Assembly (NCBI GenBank): GCA_019747795.1
Contig: JAIEQK010000200.1
Span: 1 to 36,648 of the forward strand
Source: Gammaproteobacteria bacterium
GTDB lineage: Bacteria > Pseudomonadota > Gammaproteobacteria > Ga0077536
Direction of reading: 5' to 3'
DNA: 36,648 nt
A program made the position numbers and the translations under genes. Under the pieces are notes generated by a model. That model did no database searches and was not told the DNA's origin. It was given only the letters and a program-made list of their open reading frames with translations. Positions 7,787 through 16,136 of this stretch are shown piece after piece. Every line of letters begins with the position of its first letter. Position 1 is the first letter of the stretch.

Positions 7787-8176
7787 ATGATGCGTATCAG
7801 TCTGTCCGCCCTGACGCTGCTTGGCCTGCTGTCCTCCGCCCAGGCGCAGCTGCTGGACGAACAGCAGCTGCGCCTCTTGATGGAGCAGGCGCAGGGCATC
7901 GAAGCCTGCATGACGCGGCTCGATCCCGCCGCCATGGCGGAGGTCCGCCGGCGCGGCGAGCAGGTGTCGGCAGAAATCCAGTCGCTGTGCGCGGCCGGCA
8001 AGCGTGACGAAGCCCAGGCCCGCGCCGTGGCCTTTGGCCAGGAGATGGCGGCCTCGCCCGCCATGAACGGGCTCGAGGACTGCGGTGGTCCGCTCGCCGC
8101 CCTCGTGCCCGGCGCCATCGCCGGCATGAACGGTGACAGCAGCGACAGCGTGCAGGTGTGCGACATGCAGCAATGA
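7787..8176 (+). CDS. small secreted protein, four cysteines, unknown function
   Basis: 129 residues from tandem ATGs (7787, 7790), preceded by GAGG at 7774-7777. The N-terminus MMRISLSALTLLGLLSSAQAQ is a Sec signal peptide with likely cleavage after AQA. The mature part is helical and Gln/Glu/Ala-rich (LLDEQQLRLLMEQAQGIEACM) with four cysteines spread as EACM, SLCA, EDCG and QVCD, suggesting two disulfides in the periplasm. I recognise no family. It is followed by a strong inverted repeat and then another exported protein on the same strand. Confidence 0.75.
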   Translation: MMRISLSALTLLGLLSSAQAQLLDEQQLRLLMEQAQGIEACMTRLDPAAMAEVRRRGEQVSAEIQSLCAAGKRDEAQARAVAFGQEMAASPAMNGLEDCGGPLAALVPGAIAGMNGDSSDSVQVCDMQQ

Positions 8177-8262
8177 AGGCCGCGCCGCGAGGCGTGACGA
8201 GAATCACGCATGGCCGCGCGTGTTCAGAAATGATTAAGTTCAGGAGGCCTATCGTGGCCCCA

Positions 8263-8288
8263 CCCTGAACCCGGCAGCGGGTTCAGGG
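8263..8288 (+). terminator. 11-bp perfect hairpin between two secreted-protein genes
   Basis: CCCTGAACCCG (8263-8273) pairs with CGGGTTCAGGG (8278-8288) around the loop GCAG. No T-tract follows, so it is either an imperfect terminator for the upstream gene, an mRNA 5'-UTR stabiliser for the downstream gene (start 8322), or an operator. A second small stem GCCTTC/GAAGGC follows at 8295-8308, just before the AAGGAG ribosome-binding site. Confidence 0.45.
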
Positions 8289-8321
8289 CTGGCGCCTTCG
8301 AAGAAGGCAAAGGAGCTACTG

Positions 8322-8804
8322 ATGAGTACCCACACCCACAACATCCGGACCCGCCTGGGCACGCTCGCCGGCCTCGCGCTGCTGCTCGCGGCCCAGGGCG
8401 CGAGCGCCGATCGCGGCTGGGGCCATCATTACGGCGGGGGGCACCATCACCATGGGTATGGCTCGAGCGTGAACATCTCCTTCGGGAGCTACGCGCCGTA
8501 CCCGGTCTATGCCGCCCCGCCGGTGGTGTACAGCCCGGCCTACGTGGCGCCGACCTACACCTATGTACAGCCGGCCTACGTACAGCCGGCCTACGTCCAA
8601 CCGGCTTATGTGCAGCCGACCTACGTGGTGCAGAGCGCGAGCTACGGCTACGCGCAGCCCTACTACGGCGGCTACCGAGGCCCGACCTTCGGTAACGCGC
8701 TGGGTGGCGCCCTCGGTGGCTACCTCGGCAACCAGGCCGGCAACGGCTCGGCCGCCGCCACTGCCGCCGGCGCGGTGCTGGGCTTCATGCTCGGCGGTCA
8801 GTAA
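8322..8804 (+). CDS. exported His/Tyr-rich protein with glycine-zipper C-terminus
   Basis: 160 residues. The signal peptide ends near AAQGASA (residue 29). The mature N-terminus is His/Gly-rich (HHYGGGHHHHGYG), which may bind metal. The middle is Tyr/Pro/Val-rich with four tandem copies of a five-residue unit of the type VQPAY. The end, GNALGGALGGYLGNQAGNGSAAATAAGAVLGFMLGG, is a typical two-helix glycine zipper as in Rick_17kDa-like outer-membrane or periplasmic proteins (given here only as family resemblance). AAGGAG at 8309-8314 supports the ATG at 8322. A bidirectional terminator follows. Function unknown; an envelope role is likely. Confidence 0.8.
   Translation: MSTHTHNIRTRLGTLAGLALLLAAQGASADRGWGHHYGGGHHHHGYGSSVNISFGSYAPYPVYAAPPVVYSPAYVAPTYTYVQPAYVQPAYVQPAYVQPTYVVQSASYGYAQPYYGGYRGPTFGNALGGALGGYLGNQAGNGSAAATAAGAVLGFMLGGQ
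8565..8624 (+). repeat. four tandem 15-bp units encoding VQPAY
   Basis: Units at 8565-8579, 8580-8594, 8595-8609 and 8610-8624; the first two are identical (GTACAGCCGGCCTAC) and the last two diverge mostly at third codon positions, with one Ala-to-Thr change. The frame is kept, so copy number can vary without breaking the gene. Confidence 0.9.
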
Positions 8805-8864
8805 GCAGTTCCGGGTGCTGTCGAACGTCGCGACGACGTGCGGCAGCCACCCTTCCTCACAAAC

Positions 8865-8891
8865 GACAAGGGCGCCATCGGCGCCCTTGTC
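8865..8891. terminator. bidirectional intrinsic terminator
   Basis: A perfect 12-bp stem, GACAAGGGCGCC / GGCGCCCTTGTC, with a 3-nt loop. ATTTTC follows on the plus strand and GTTTGTG on the minus strand. It lies between convergent genes ending at 8804 and 8913, and probably serves both. Confidence 0.85.
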
Positions 8892-8912
8892 ATTTTCGTC
8901 TTGCGGTGAGCC

Positions 8913-9161
8913 TCAGCCCCCTTCGATGGCCGGCAGGAAGAACACTTCGCTGTTCGGCTTGATCGTCTGCAGGTAGGGCTCCTGGAAGATTTCCCCGTCG
9001 ATAGCCACCGCCGTACGCGTACGCAGGCGCTGGCCGATGCCGGGATAGCGTTCGTCCAGCGCCTGGATCAGCTTGCGCACGTCCGCGGCGTCGACGTCCA
9101 GGTGCTGCTCGCCGTTGGCGAAGGCGCGCGCTGCATCCAACGGCAGAACGACCTTCGCCAC
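8913..9161 (-). CDS. MoaD/ThiS-family sulfur-carrier-like protein
   Basis: 82 residues with a beta-grasp pattern (VVLPLDAARAFANGEQ, DVRKLIQALDERYPGI, VAIDGEIFQEPYLQTI, EVFFLPAIEGG) and the C-terminal Gly-Gly that is adenylated and thiocarboxylated in sulfur carriers such as MoaD. It is the last gene of the molybdenum hydroxylase operon, 11 nt after the large subunit, so a role in molybdopterin synthesis or in supplying sulfur to this enzyme is a fair inference. A bidirectional terminator follows. Confidence 0.85.
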   Translation of the reverse strand: MAKVVLPLDAARAFANGEQHLDVDAADVRKLIQALDERYPGIGQRLRTRTAVAIDGEIFQEPYLQTIKPNSEVFFLPAIEGG

Positions 9162-9172
9162 GGCGCCCGGCC

Positions 9173-11458
9173 TCAGCCCTTGCCCTGGATCTTCGCCAAG
9201 AGGCGCGGCGGCGACAGGGGCAGGTCGGTGCAGCGCTTGCCGATGGCATGCGACACCGCGTTGGCGACCGCTGCCAGCGGCGGGACGATCGGCACTTCGC
9301 CGACGCCACGCACGCCGAAGGGATGGGTCGGGTTCGGCACTTCGACCAGCACGGTGTCGATCATCGGCAGGTCCGAGGCCACCGGCATGCGGTAGTCGAG
9401 GAAGCCGGTGTTCTGCATCCGTCCGTCCTTGTCGTAGATGTACTCCTCGTTCAGCGCCCAGCCGATGCCCTGCGCGGCGCCGCCCTGGAGCTGACCTTCC
9501 ACGTAGCTCGGGTGGATGGCCGTACCCACGTCCTGGATGGCGGTGTAGCGCTTGACCGACACGTAGCCCGTCTCCGGGTCCACTTCGACGTCGCAGATGT
9601 GCACGCCGAAGCCGGCGCCCGCACCCTGGGCGTTGATGTTGGCCTTGCCGCTCAGCGGACCACCCGTCTTGCCGGCCATGCGGCCGATGTCGGCGATGGA
9701 CAGCGGCTTGTGCTTGTCGGTCTCGATGGCGACGGCCTGGCCGTCACGCCACTCGACCTGGTCCGGATCGACGTCCCAGATCTTGGCGGCGCGCTCGCGC
9801 AGCTGCTTGACGAGATCCTGCGCGGCCTGGGTCACGGCCATGCCGGTGGCGAAGGTCACGCGGCTGCCGCCGGTGAGATCGCTGTAGGGCACGGACTCGG
9901 TGTCGGCGACCAGCGGCTTGACCCGCTCGTATTCCACGCCCAGCACTTCCGCGGCCATCATCGCCATGGAGGCGCGCGAACCGCCGATGTCCGGGTTGCC
10001 CTCGGTGACGATCACGGTGCCATCCTCGTTCAACGCGATGGCGGCGGAGGAGGAGAGGCCGATGTTGAACCAGAAACCGGCGGCGATGCCGCGGCCCTGG
10101 TTCGGACCGAGCGGCGCGGTCCAGTGCGGATGGGCCTTGGCGGCCTCCAGGCACTCGACGAAGCCGATGCGGGGGAAACGCGGACCGTAGGGCGCCTTGG
10201 TGCCTTCCTTCGCCGCGTTCTTGAGACGCATCTCGAGCGGGTCCAGACCCAGCTTGTCGGCCATCGCGTCGATGGTCGACTCCACTACGAAGGCGGCGAC
10301 CGGCGCGCCCGGCGCGCGGTAGGCCGCGGCCTTGGGCCGGTTGACCACCACGTCCCAGCCGACCGCGCGCATGTTGGCGAGATCGTAGGACGCGGTGCCG
10401 GTCATGCAGCCGAGGGCGACCGGCGAACCGGCGAAGGCGCCGGCCTCGTAGGTCAGCTCGACGTCGGCGGCGGTGATGGTGCCGTCCTTCTTGGCGCCGA
10501 GCTTGCAGCGGCCGAAACCGCCCGAGGTCGGGCCGGTGGCGCGCAGCACTTCGTCGCGGGTCATGACCATCTTCACCGGACGGCCGGCCTTCTTCGCCAG
10601 CATCACGGCCAGGGGTTCCAGGTAGACGACGGTCTTGCCGCCGAAGCCACCGCCGATCTCGGCCGGAATGACCTTGACCTTGGAGATCTCGAGACCGCAG
10701 AGCTTGGCGGTGTAGGCACGGACCATGAACTGGCCCTGGCTCGAACACCACACGTTGGCCACGCCGTCGGCGTTCATGCTCGCCACGCAGGCGTGCGGCT
10801 CGATGTAGCCCTGGTGCACGGTCTGGGTGTTGAACTCGAGCTCGATGATCTCGTCGGCCTCGGCGAAGCCGGCCTCGATGTCGCCGAGCTTGAGCTCGTG
10901 GCGGTGCGCGACGTTGGAGGGCTTCTCCGGCGCGGGCGTCACACCCTGGGTGATCATGTCGTCGTGCAGCAGCGGCGCGCCGGCCGCCATGGCGTCACGC
11001 GCGGACATGACCGGCTTCAGCACCTTGTACTCGACTTCGACCAGGTCCGCGGCCTGCGCGGCGGCCTCGGGGCTGGTGGCGGCGACGGCGGCCACGGCAT
11101 GACCGTCGTACAGCACCTTGTCACGGGCGATCACGTTGCGCGCCATGTCGTAGAAGCTCACCACGACTTCGCCGGCGGCGATGTCGCCGGGGCCGATGTC
11201 GGGGAAGTCCTTGCCGGTGACGATGGCCTTGACGCCCGGCACCTTGAGCGCCTTCTCGATGTTGATGGACTTGATCACCGCGTGCGCATGCGGGCTGCGC
11301 ACGACGCGGCCGTAGATCATGTCGGCGGGCTTGAAGTCGGCGCCGAAGGTGGCGCGGCCCGTGACCTTGTCCACGCCGTCCGGGCGGATCGGACGCGTGC
11401 CGACGACACGGTACTTGCCCTTGCTTATCTCACTCTGCTGCTTCTCTTCGTTACCCAT
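9173..11458 (-). CDS. molybdenum hydroxylase large subunit (xanthine dehydrogenase family, molybdopterin-binding)
   Basis: 761 residues, typical length. Motifs in order: FGADFKPADMIYGRVVRSPH near 38, VHQGYIEPHACVA near 214-226, the molybdopterin loop GGGFGGK at 269-275, AYRAPGAPVAAF at 379-390, and the C-terminal GVRGVGEVPI in which Glu721 matches the catalytic glutamate of the family. The active-site loop is neither the AYRCSFR of true CO dehydrogenase nor the RGFG form of many xanthine dehydrogenases, so the substrate is open (aromatic heterocycle, aldehyde or aryl-CoA hydroxylation). It begins 3 nt after the [2Fe-2S] subunit, with a GAGGAG ribosome-binding site. Cytoplasmic heterotrimer expected. 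Confidence 0.92.
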   Translation of the reverse strand: MGNEEKQQSEISKGKYRVVGTRPIRPDGVDKVTGRATFGADFKPADMIYGRVVRSPHAHAVIKSINIEKALKVPGVKAIVTGKDFPDIGPGDIAAGEVVVSFYDMARNVIARDKVLYDGHAVAAVAATSPEAAAQAADLVEVEYKVLKPVMSARDAMAAGAPLLHDDMITQGVTPAPEKPSNVAHRHELKLGDIEAGFAEADEIIELEFNTQTVHQGYIEPHACVASMNADGVANVWCSSQGQFMVRAYTAKLCGLEISKVKVIPAEIGGGFGGKTVVYLEPLAVMLAKKAGRPVKMVMTRDEVLRATGPTSGGFGRCKLGAKKDGTITAADVELTYEAGAFAGSPVALGCMTGTASYDLANMRAVGWDVVVNRPKAAAYRAPGAPVAAFVVESTIDAMADKLGLDPLEMRLKNAAKEGTKAPYGPRFPRIGFVECLEAAKAHPHWTAPLGPNQGRGIAAGFWFNIGLSSSAAIALNEDGTVIVTEGNPDIGGSRASMAMMAAEVLGVEYERVKPLVADTESVPYSDLTGGSRVTFATGMAVTQAAQDLVKQLRERAAKIWDVDPDQVEWRDGQAVAIETDKHKPLSIADIGRMAGKTGGPLSGKANINAQGAGAGFGVHICDVEVDPETGYVSVKRYTAIQDVGTAIHPSYVEGQLQGGAAQGIGWALNEEYIYDKDGRMQNTGFLDYRMPVASDLPMIDTVLVEVPNPTHPFGVRGVGEVPIVPPLAAVANAVSHAIGKRCTDLPLSPPRLLAKIQGKG

Positions 11459-11461
11459 GCT

Positions 11462-11938
11462 TCACGCTCCTCGCATTTCCGCAGCGGCGTTCATCACCGC
11501 GCGGATGATCTTGTCGTAGCCCGTGCAGCGGCAGAGATTGCCGGCCAGCCAGTAACGGGCCTCGGTTTCGGTCGGATTGGGGTTGCGCTCCAGGAGCGCC
11601 TTGGCCGCGACGATGAAGCCCGGCGTGCAGATGCCGCACTGGAGCGCGGCTTCCTTCAGGAAGTGCTTCTGCAGCGGATGCAGGTTCTCGCCCTCGGCGA
11701 CGCCCTCGATGGTCTCGATCTCCGCGCCCTGGGCCTCGACGCCGAGCACCAGGCAGGAGCACACCAGGCGGCCGTTCATCATGACGCTGCACGCGCCGCA
11801 GTCGCCGGACGCGCAGCCTTCCTTGCTGCCGGTCAGCCCGAGCTGCTCACGCAGCGCGTCCAGCAGGGTCTCGCCGGTGCCGCACAGGAACTCGGTCGGA
11901 TCGCCGTTGATGGTGGTGGTGACGTGATGTTTGCTCAT
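11462..11938 (-). CDS. molybdenum hydroxylase [2Fe-2S] small subunit
   Basis: 158 residues with both iron-sulfur clusters of the family: the plant-type motif GCASGDCGACSVMMNG (Cys42, 47, 50 and Cys60 or 62) and the helical-domain cysteines CGIC (101, 104) and CRC (136, 138). It passes electrons from the Mo centre to FAD. The ATG at 11938 overlaps the stop of the FAD subunit gene as ATGA, which fixes the start; the frame is open further upstream only because it shadows that gene. Confidence 0.94.
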   Translation of the reverse strand: MSKHHVTTTINGDPTEFLCGTGETLLDALREQLGLTGSKEGCASGDCGACSVMMNGRLVCSCLVLGVEAQGAEIETIEGVAEGENLHPLQKHFLKEAALQCGICTPGFIVAAKALLERNPNPTETEARYWLAGNLCRCTGYDKIIRAVMNAAAEMRGA

Positions 11939-12807
11939 GCGTTGTTCCTCGCGCGCTCGAGCGCAATGAGAGCCGCGCGGCGCGCCAGCACGCCTGCAAC
12001 CTTGGTGCGGAATTCGATGGTACCGCGCTTGTCGTCTATCGGGCTGCAGGCCGCGCTCGCGGCCGCCGCCAGCGCGTCGAGCGCCGCGTCGTCGACCTTG
12101 GTACCGACCAGCGCCTTGCCGGCCGCCTTGACCAGCAGCGGGCGCGGCGCCACGGCGCCGAGCGAGACGCGCGCATCGGTGCACACGCCCTTGGCGTCCA
12201 GCGTCAGGCTGACCGCCGCACCGACCACCGCGATGTCCATTTCCGTGCGCGGAATGAAGCGCAGGTAGGCGTCGCCGCCGCGCTTGCCGCGCTTCGGCAG
12301 GTTGATGCTGACCACGAACTCGCCGGCCTTGAGCGAGGTCTGGCCCGGGCCCGTGACGACGTCTTCGACATTCTCTTCACGCTCGCCCTTGGGACCGGCG
12401 ATGGTGACGGTGGCGCCCGCCGCGATCAGGCCCGGCACGCCGTCGGCGGCGGGCGAACCGTTGCACAGGTTGCCGCCCAGCGACGCGCGCCCCTGCACCT
12501 GCGTCGAGCCGATCAGTTCGAAGCCCTCGAGCACGCCCGGCCAGTCGGCGCGGAAATCGGCGTTCTCACCGAGTTCCTGGCCCGACACCGCCGCGCCGAC
12601 GCGAAAGCCGCCCTTGTCCTTCTTGACCTTGCGCAGTTCCGGGATCTTCTTGATATCGACGATCACGTCCGGCGAGATGCGCCCGGCACGCAACTGCACG
12701 AGCAGATCCGTTCCGCCTGCGAGTACCTTCGCCCGGCCCTTGCCTGCGGCCAACGCCTTGACGGCGGCTGCCACGGTCTCAGGCGCGGCATATTGGATTT
12801 CGGCCAC
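11935..12807 (-). CDS. molybdenum hydroxylase FAD-binding medium subunit
   Basis: 290 residues. The FAD pyrophosphate motif VLAGGTDLLVQLRAG lies near 28-42 and the second FAD motif ASLGGNLCNGSPAAD near 108-122; the C-terminal CO-dehydrogenase-flavoprotein domain follows. It starts with GTG at 12807, preceded by AGAAGGGGGAG. The gene order FAD, FeS, Mo subunit with 4-nt overlap and 3-nt gap is the compact form common in Pseudomonadota. It lies 90 nt after the fused acyl-CoA dehydrogenase on the same strand, so all five genes may be one transcript. Confidence 0.93.
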   Translation of the reverse strand: MAEIQYAAPETVAAAVKALAAGKGRAKVLAGGTDLLVQLRAGRISPDVIVDIKKIPELRKVKKDKGGFRVGAAVSGQELGENADFRADWPGVLEGFELIGSTQVQGRASLGGNLCNGSPAADGVPGLIAAGATVTIAGPKGEREENVEDVVTGPGQTSLKAGEFVVSINLPKRGKRGGDAYLRFIPRTEMDIAVVGAAVSLTLDAKGVCTDARVSLGAVAPRPLLVKAAGKALVGTKVDDAALDALAAAASAACSPIDDKRGTIEFRTKVAGVLARRAALIALERARNNA

Positions 12808-12897
12808 GACTCCCCCTTCTGGTTTCTCTGTGGATGGTGCGCGCCTGCCGCCACGTGAAGACGTGCGAGCGCGCAGACAACATGTGACGCAGTGTAA

Positions 12898-15228
12898 TCA
12901 TGCGCCGGGCAGCCGCAACACCCCTTTGGCGATGATGTTGCGCTGAATCTCGTTCGAACCGCCATAGATGGTGGCGGGTCGCGCGTTGTAGAACTGGCTG
13001 AGCACGTCGACGGTCGCGCCGTCGAAATCGCTCTTGCCGAGGGCGGCGCCCTCGGCGCCGGCCGCCTCGACCATCAACTCGGTGAGGCGGGCGAAGCTTT
13101 CGGTGGCCCAGATCTTGAGCAGTGAGACGTCCGGTCCCAGCGGTTCGCCGCGTCTGACGATGTCGGCGAAGTGCTGGTAGATGGACTCGAGATCCAGCAC
13201 GTCCAGCTTGAGCCGCGTGAGACGGTCGGCGAAGGCCGCGTCGTCGAACAGGCCGCAGGTTTCGGCCAGCGCTTCCAGGCGCATCAGCGCGTATTGTGAT
13301 TGTTTCGGGCTGCCGAGGAAAATACGCTCGAAAGTGAGTAGCGCCTTGGCGATGGTCCAGCCGTTGTTGAGGCCGCCGACGAGGCAGTTGGCCGGCACGC
13401 GCACATTGTCCAGGAACACTTCGCAGAACTCCTCGTGCCCGGCGATATTCCGTATCGGGCGTATGGTTACCCCCGGCTGATCGAGATCGATCAGGAAGAA
13501 GCTGATGCCCTCCTGCTGCTTGCCGGTCTTGGAGGTCCGCGCCAGGCAGAACATGTGGGTGGCGTCCTGCGCCAGTGTGGTCCAGGTCTTTTGCCCGTTG
13601 ATGACGAACTCGTCACCGTCCGGCACCGCCTCGGTCTTGAGGCTCGCGAGATCGGAGCCGGCATTGGGCTCGGAATAGCCCTGGCACCAGATCTCCTCGC
13701 CCCGCAGTATCGGTCCCAGGTAGCGCGCGCGCTGCTCAGGCGTGCCGTGGCGGATGAGCAGCGGCCCCACCATCTGGATGCCCATGTCGGGCGCGCGGCC
13801 CACACCCCAGCGCTCCTGCTCTTCGATGAACACCAGGAGCTTGGACGGTGAGAGGCCCATGCCGCCGTGCTCGGCCGGCCAGGCCGGCGCGACCCAGCCC
13901 TTGGCCGAGAGCTTCAGGTACCAGGGCTTGATCTCGGCCCAGCGCGGCCGGCGTGACGGGTAGCGCATCTCGGCCGGGTACTCGGCCTCGAACCACTGGC
14001 GCACGATGGCGCGGAAGTCCTCGTCCGACACGCTGTCCCACTCGCCGTTGGCCGGCGTCGCGGGTAGCTCGCGGGCGCGGCTCGCCTGCTCCTCGCCGCC
14101 GGCGGCCACCAGGCCCGCCAGGCGACGCGCGTGGTAGGTGGCATTGCCGTGGCGGGCGGCGAGCACCAGCGCGCGGTTCAGGTACAGGCCGACGTCGCAT
14201 TCGTCGGTGTAGCCCATGCCGCCGTGCAGCTGCACGGCCTGGCGGCAGATGAGCAGCGCCGCCTCGTTGGCGCGGTACTTGGCGCGGCTCGCCGCGCGGG
14301 CGCGGGCGTCGTCGTCGCGCGCGCCGTCGAAGTCCCGCAGCGCCTCGCTCACCACCGCGCCGAGGATGGTCTGCTGGATATAGAGATCGACCGCGCGGTG
14401 CTGCAGGGCCTGGAAGCTGCCGATCGGACGGCCGAACTGCTGACGGATGCGCAGGTAGTCGAGCGTGATCTCGAAGATGCGCTCGGCGAGACCGCCCAGG
14501 TAGGCGGCGGCCGCGAGCCGCGACAGCTCCCGCGCGCGGCGCAGGGCCTGTTCCACCACCGGGCCGCGCGCGATGAGCGCGCTCGCCTCGAAGCGCACGT
14601 CGCGCAGCTCGAGGCGCGCGGACTGGGTGCCATCGGCCAGGCTGCGCGCGATGCGCTCGACCACCATGGTCTCGCGCGGGCAGTGGAACAGCGCCACGTC
14701 CTCGCCGAGCCGCGCGGGCAGCAGGTAGCCGTCGGCATCGGTGGCCAGCGGCACATCGCCCACGGCGCCCGACAGCAGGTAGCCGTCGTCCAGCTTGCGC
14801 GCCTTCAGCCCGCCGGGAGCGCGGGCCGTGAACTCGGCTTCTTCGGCCAGCGCGCAGACCAGTACTCGGCTGCCGCCGATCACTTCCGTCAGCAGCGCCT
14901 GGGCGTCGCAGGCGGCGAGCAGCGACACCGCGCCGACGCCGCACTCGAGCATCGGCTCCGGGGCCAGCACGCGGCCGAGTTCACGGCACACCGCGCCGAC
15001 CGCCGCGGCGCCCAGTCCCAGCCCGCCGGCGCTCTCCGGCGCCAGGATCCCGGCCCAGCCCAGCTCGCACATCTCGCCCCACAGCGCGCGGTCGAAGGCC
15101 GGGCGCGCGCCGCGCAGCGCGCGCAGGCGCCCCACTTCGAGTGAACGGCGACAGAAATCCGCGGCGCTGTCGCGCAGCATGGTGATGGTCTCGAGGTCAG
15201 CGTGGGCGAGGGGGGCGGCAGCGTTCAT
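12898..15228 (-). CDS. fused double acyl-CoA dehydrogenase
   Basis: 776 residues carrying two complete acyl-CoA dehydrogenase modules, about 1-395 and 400-776. The N-terminal module has LDYLRIRQQFGRPIGSFQALQHR and QLHGGMGYTDECDVGLYLNRA; the C-terminal module has YSEPNAGSDLASLKT, FVINGQKTWTTLAQ and TIYGGSNEIQRNIIAKGVL. In the N-terminal module I see no substrate-loop Glu; only one half may be catalytic, as in the heteromeric FadE pairs of steroid degraders. The ATG at 15228 sits 35 nt after a promoter-like -10 and is the first Met that agrees with the family. It diverges from a crotonase gene, which would act on its enoyl-CoA product. Confidence 0.88.
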   Translation of the reverse strand: MNAAAPLAHADLETITMLRDSAADFCRRSLEVGRLRALRGARPAFDRALWGEMCELGWAGILAPESAGGLGLGAAAVGAVCRELGRVLAPEPMLECGVGAVSLLAACDAQALLTEVIGGSRVLVCALAEEAEFTARAPGGLKARKLDDGYLLSGAVGDVPLATDADGYLLPARLGEDVALFHCPRETMVVERIARSLADGTQSARLELRDVRFEASALIARGPVVEQALRRARELSRLAAAAYLGGLAERIFEITLDYLRIRQQFGRPIGSFQALQHRAVDLYIQQTILGAVVSEALRDFDGARDDDARARAASRAKYRANEAALLICRQAVQLHGGMGYTDECDVGLYLNRALVLAARHGNATYHARRLAGLVAAGGEEQASRARELPATPANGEWDSVSDEDFRAIVRQWFEAEYPAEMRYPSRRPRWAEIKPWYLKLSAKGWVAPAWPAEHGGMGLSPSKLLVFIEEQERWGVGRAPDMGIQMVGPLLIRHGTPEQRARYLGPILRGEEIWCQGYSEPNAGSDLASLKTEAVPDGDEFVINGQKTWTTLAQDATHMFCLARTSKTGKQQEGISFFLIDLDQPGVTIRPIRNIAGHEEFCEVFLDNVRVPANCLVGGLNNGWTIAKALLTFERIFLGSPKQSQYALMRLEALAETCGLFDDAAFADRLTRLKLDVLDLESIYQHFADIVRRGEPLGPDVSLLKIWATESFARLTELMVEAAGAEGAALGKSDFDGATVDVLSQFYNARPATIYGGSNEIQRNIIAKGVLRLPGA

Positions 15229-15262
15229 GCCGAGGGTACTCCGGATCTGCGGGCGACCCCGG

Positions 15263-15291
15263 ATGATAAAGTGCGCGCCGGAACCGTGAAA
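15263..15291 (-). promoter_or_regulatory. candidate sigma-70 promoter of the acyl-CoA dehydrogenase / Mo hydroxylase operon
   Basis: On the minus strand TTTCAC (15291-15286) and TATCAT (15268-15263) are separated by 17 bp in the 115-bp divergent region. The start would be near 15256, leaving a short leader. Confidence 0.4.
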
Positions 15292-15343
15292 GCGCACCGC
15301 TTCGCGCCGCTCGCGTTCGCACCGAATTACCGAAGGGGGAGTC

Positions 15344-16120
15344 ATGCAGCCTGATCTCGTCAAACTGGAGCTCGTCGAGGAATATGTCGCGCTGGTCCAG
15401 TTCGCCAATCCGCCGGTCAACGCCCACAGCCAGCAGCTGCTGACCGAGACCGCCTGGGTGTTCGACAGCATCAGTGATCGTGACGACATCCGGGTGGCCG
15501 TGCTGACCGGCCAGGGCAAGGCCTTCTGCGCGGGCGCCGACATCAAGGAACGGGTGGGCACGGCCCCCGAGCCGGGCGGCCACTGGCAGCGCAGCCGCCG
15601 CGCGCGCGAGGCCTACCACAGCATCATGGAATGCCGTAAGCCGGTGATCGCCGCGATCAACGGTCCGGCGCTCGGCGGCGGGCTGGCCTTCGTCGCGTCG
15701 TGCGACATCCTGGTGGCGGCCGACAACGCCTGCATCGGTCTGCCCGAGATCGACGTCGGCCTGCTGGGCGGCGGGCGCCATGCACAGCGCCTGTTCGGTC
15801 ATTCGCGCCTGCGGCGCATGATGCTGACCGGCATGCGAGTCTACGGTCCCGAGCTCTACCGCCTGGGCGTGGTCGAGGCCTCGGTGCCGCAGGAGCAGCT
15901 GCTCGAGACCGCGCTCGGCATCGCGCGCGAGATCGCCGGCAAGAGCCCGCTGGCGGTGACGCTGGCCAAGCACGCGCTCAACAATATCGAGGAGATGACG
16001 CTGCGTGACGGCTATCGCTTCGAGCAGACCATGACCGGGCAGCTGAGCCAGTCGGAGGACTCGAAGGAAGCGATGCGCGCCTTCGTCGAGAAGCGCAAGC
16101 CCGTGTTTCGCGGCCGCTGA
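15344..16120 (+). CDS. crotonase-family enoyl-CoA hydratase/isomerase
   Basis: 258 residues, typical length. The oxyanion-hole blocks [10 protein letters not shown] (61-70) and [16 protein letters not shown] (107-122) are present, followed by [14 protein letters not shown]. The Glu of PEI (Glu135, equivalent to Glu164 in rat mitochondrial hydratase) is retained, but the Glu that follows GGGC in true hydratases is Ala115 here, so simple hydration is doubtful and isomerase, dehydratase or C-C cleavage chemistry is possible. A GGGGGAG ribosome-binding site precedes the ATG. It diverges from the fused acyl-CoA dehydrogenase and precedes selA by only 16 nt. Confidence 0.9.
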   Translation: MQPDLVKLELVEEYVALVQFANPPVNAHSQQLLTETAWVFDSISDRDDIRVAVLTGQGKAFCAGADIKERVGTAPEPGGHWQRSRRAREAYHSIMECRKPVIAAINGPALGGGLAFVASCDILVAADNACIGLPEIDVGLLGGGRHAQRLFGHSRLRRMMLTGMRVYGPELYRLGVVEASVPQEQLLETALGIAREIAGKSPLAVTLAKHALNNIEEMTLRDGYRFEQTMTGQLSQSEDSKEAMRAFVEKRKPVFRGR

Positions 16121-16136
16121 GCCGCGGCCACTCTCC

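Noticed and set aside
9248-12268. Very long open frame on the plus strand opposite the molybdenum hydroxylase genes
   Set aside because: It is antisense to three clear homologues, its product is a low-complexity His/Val/Gly/Arg string, and long antisense frames are expected at this GC content.
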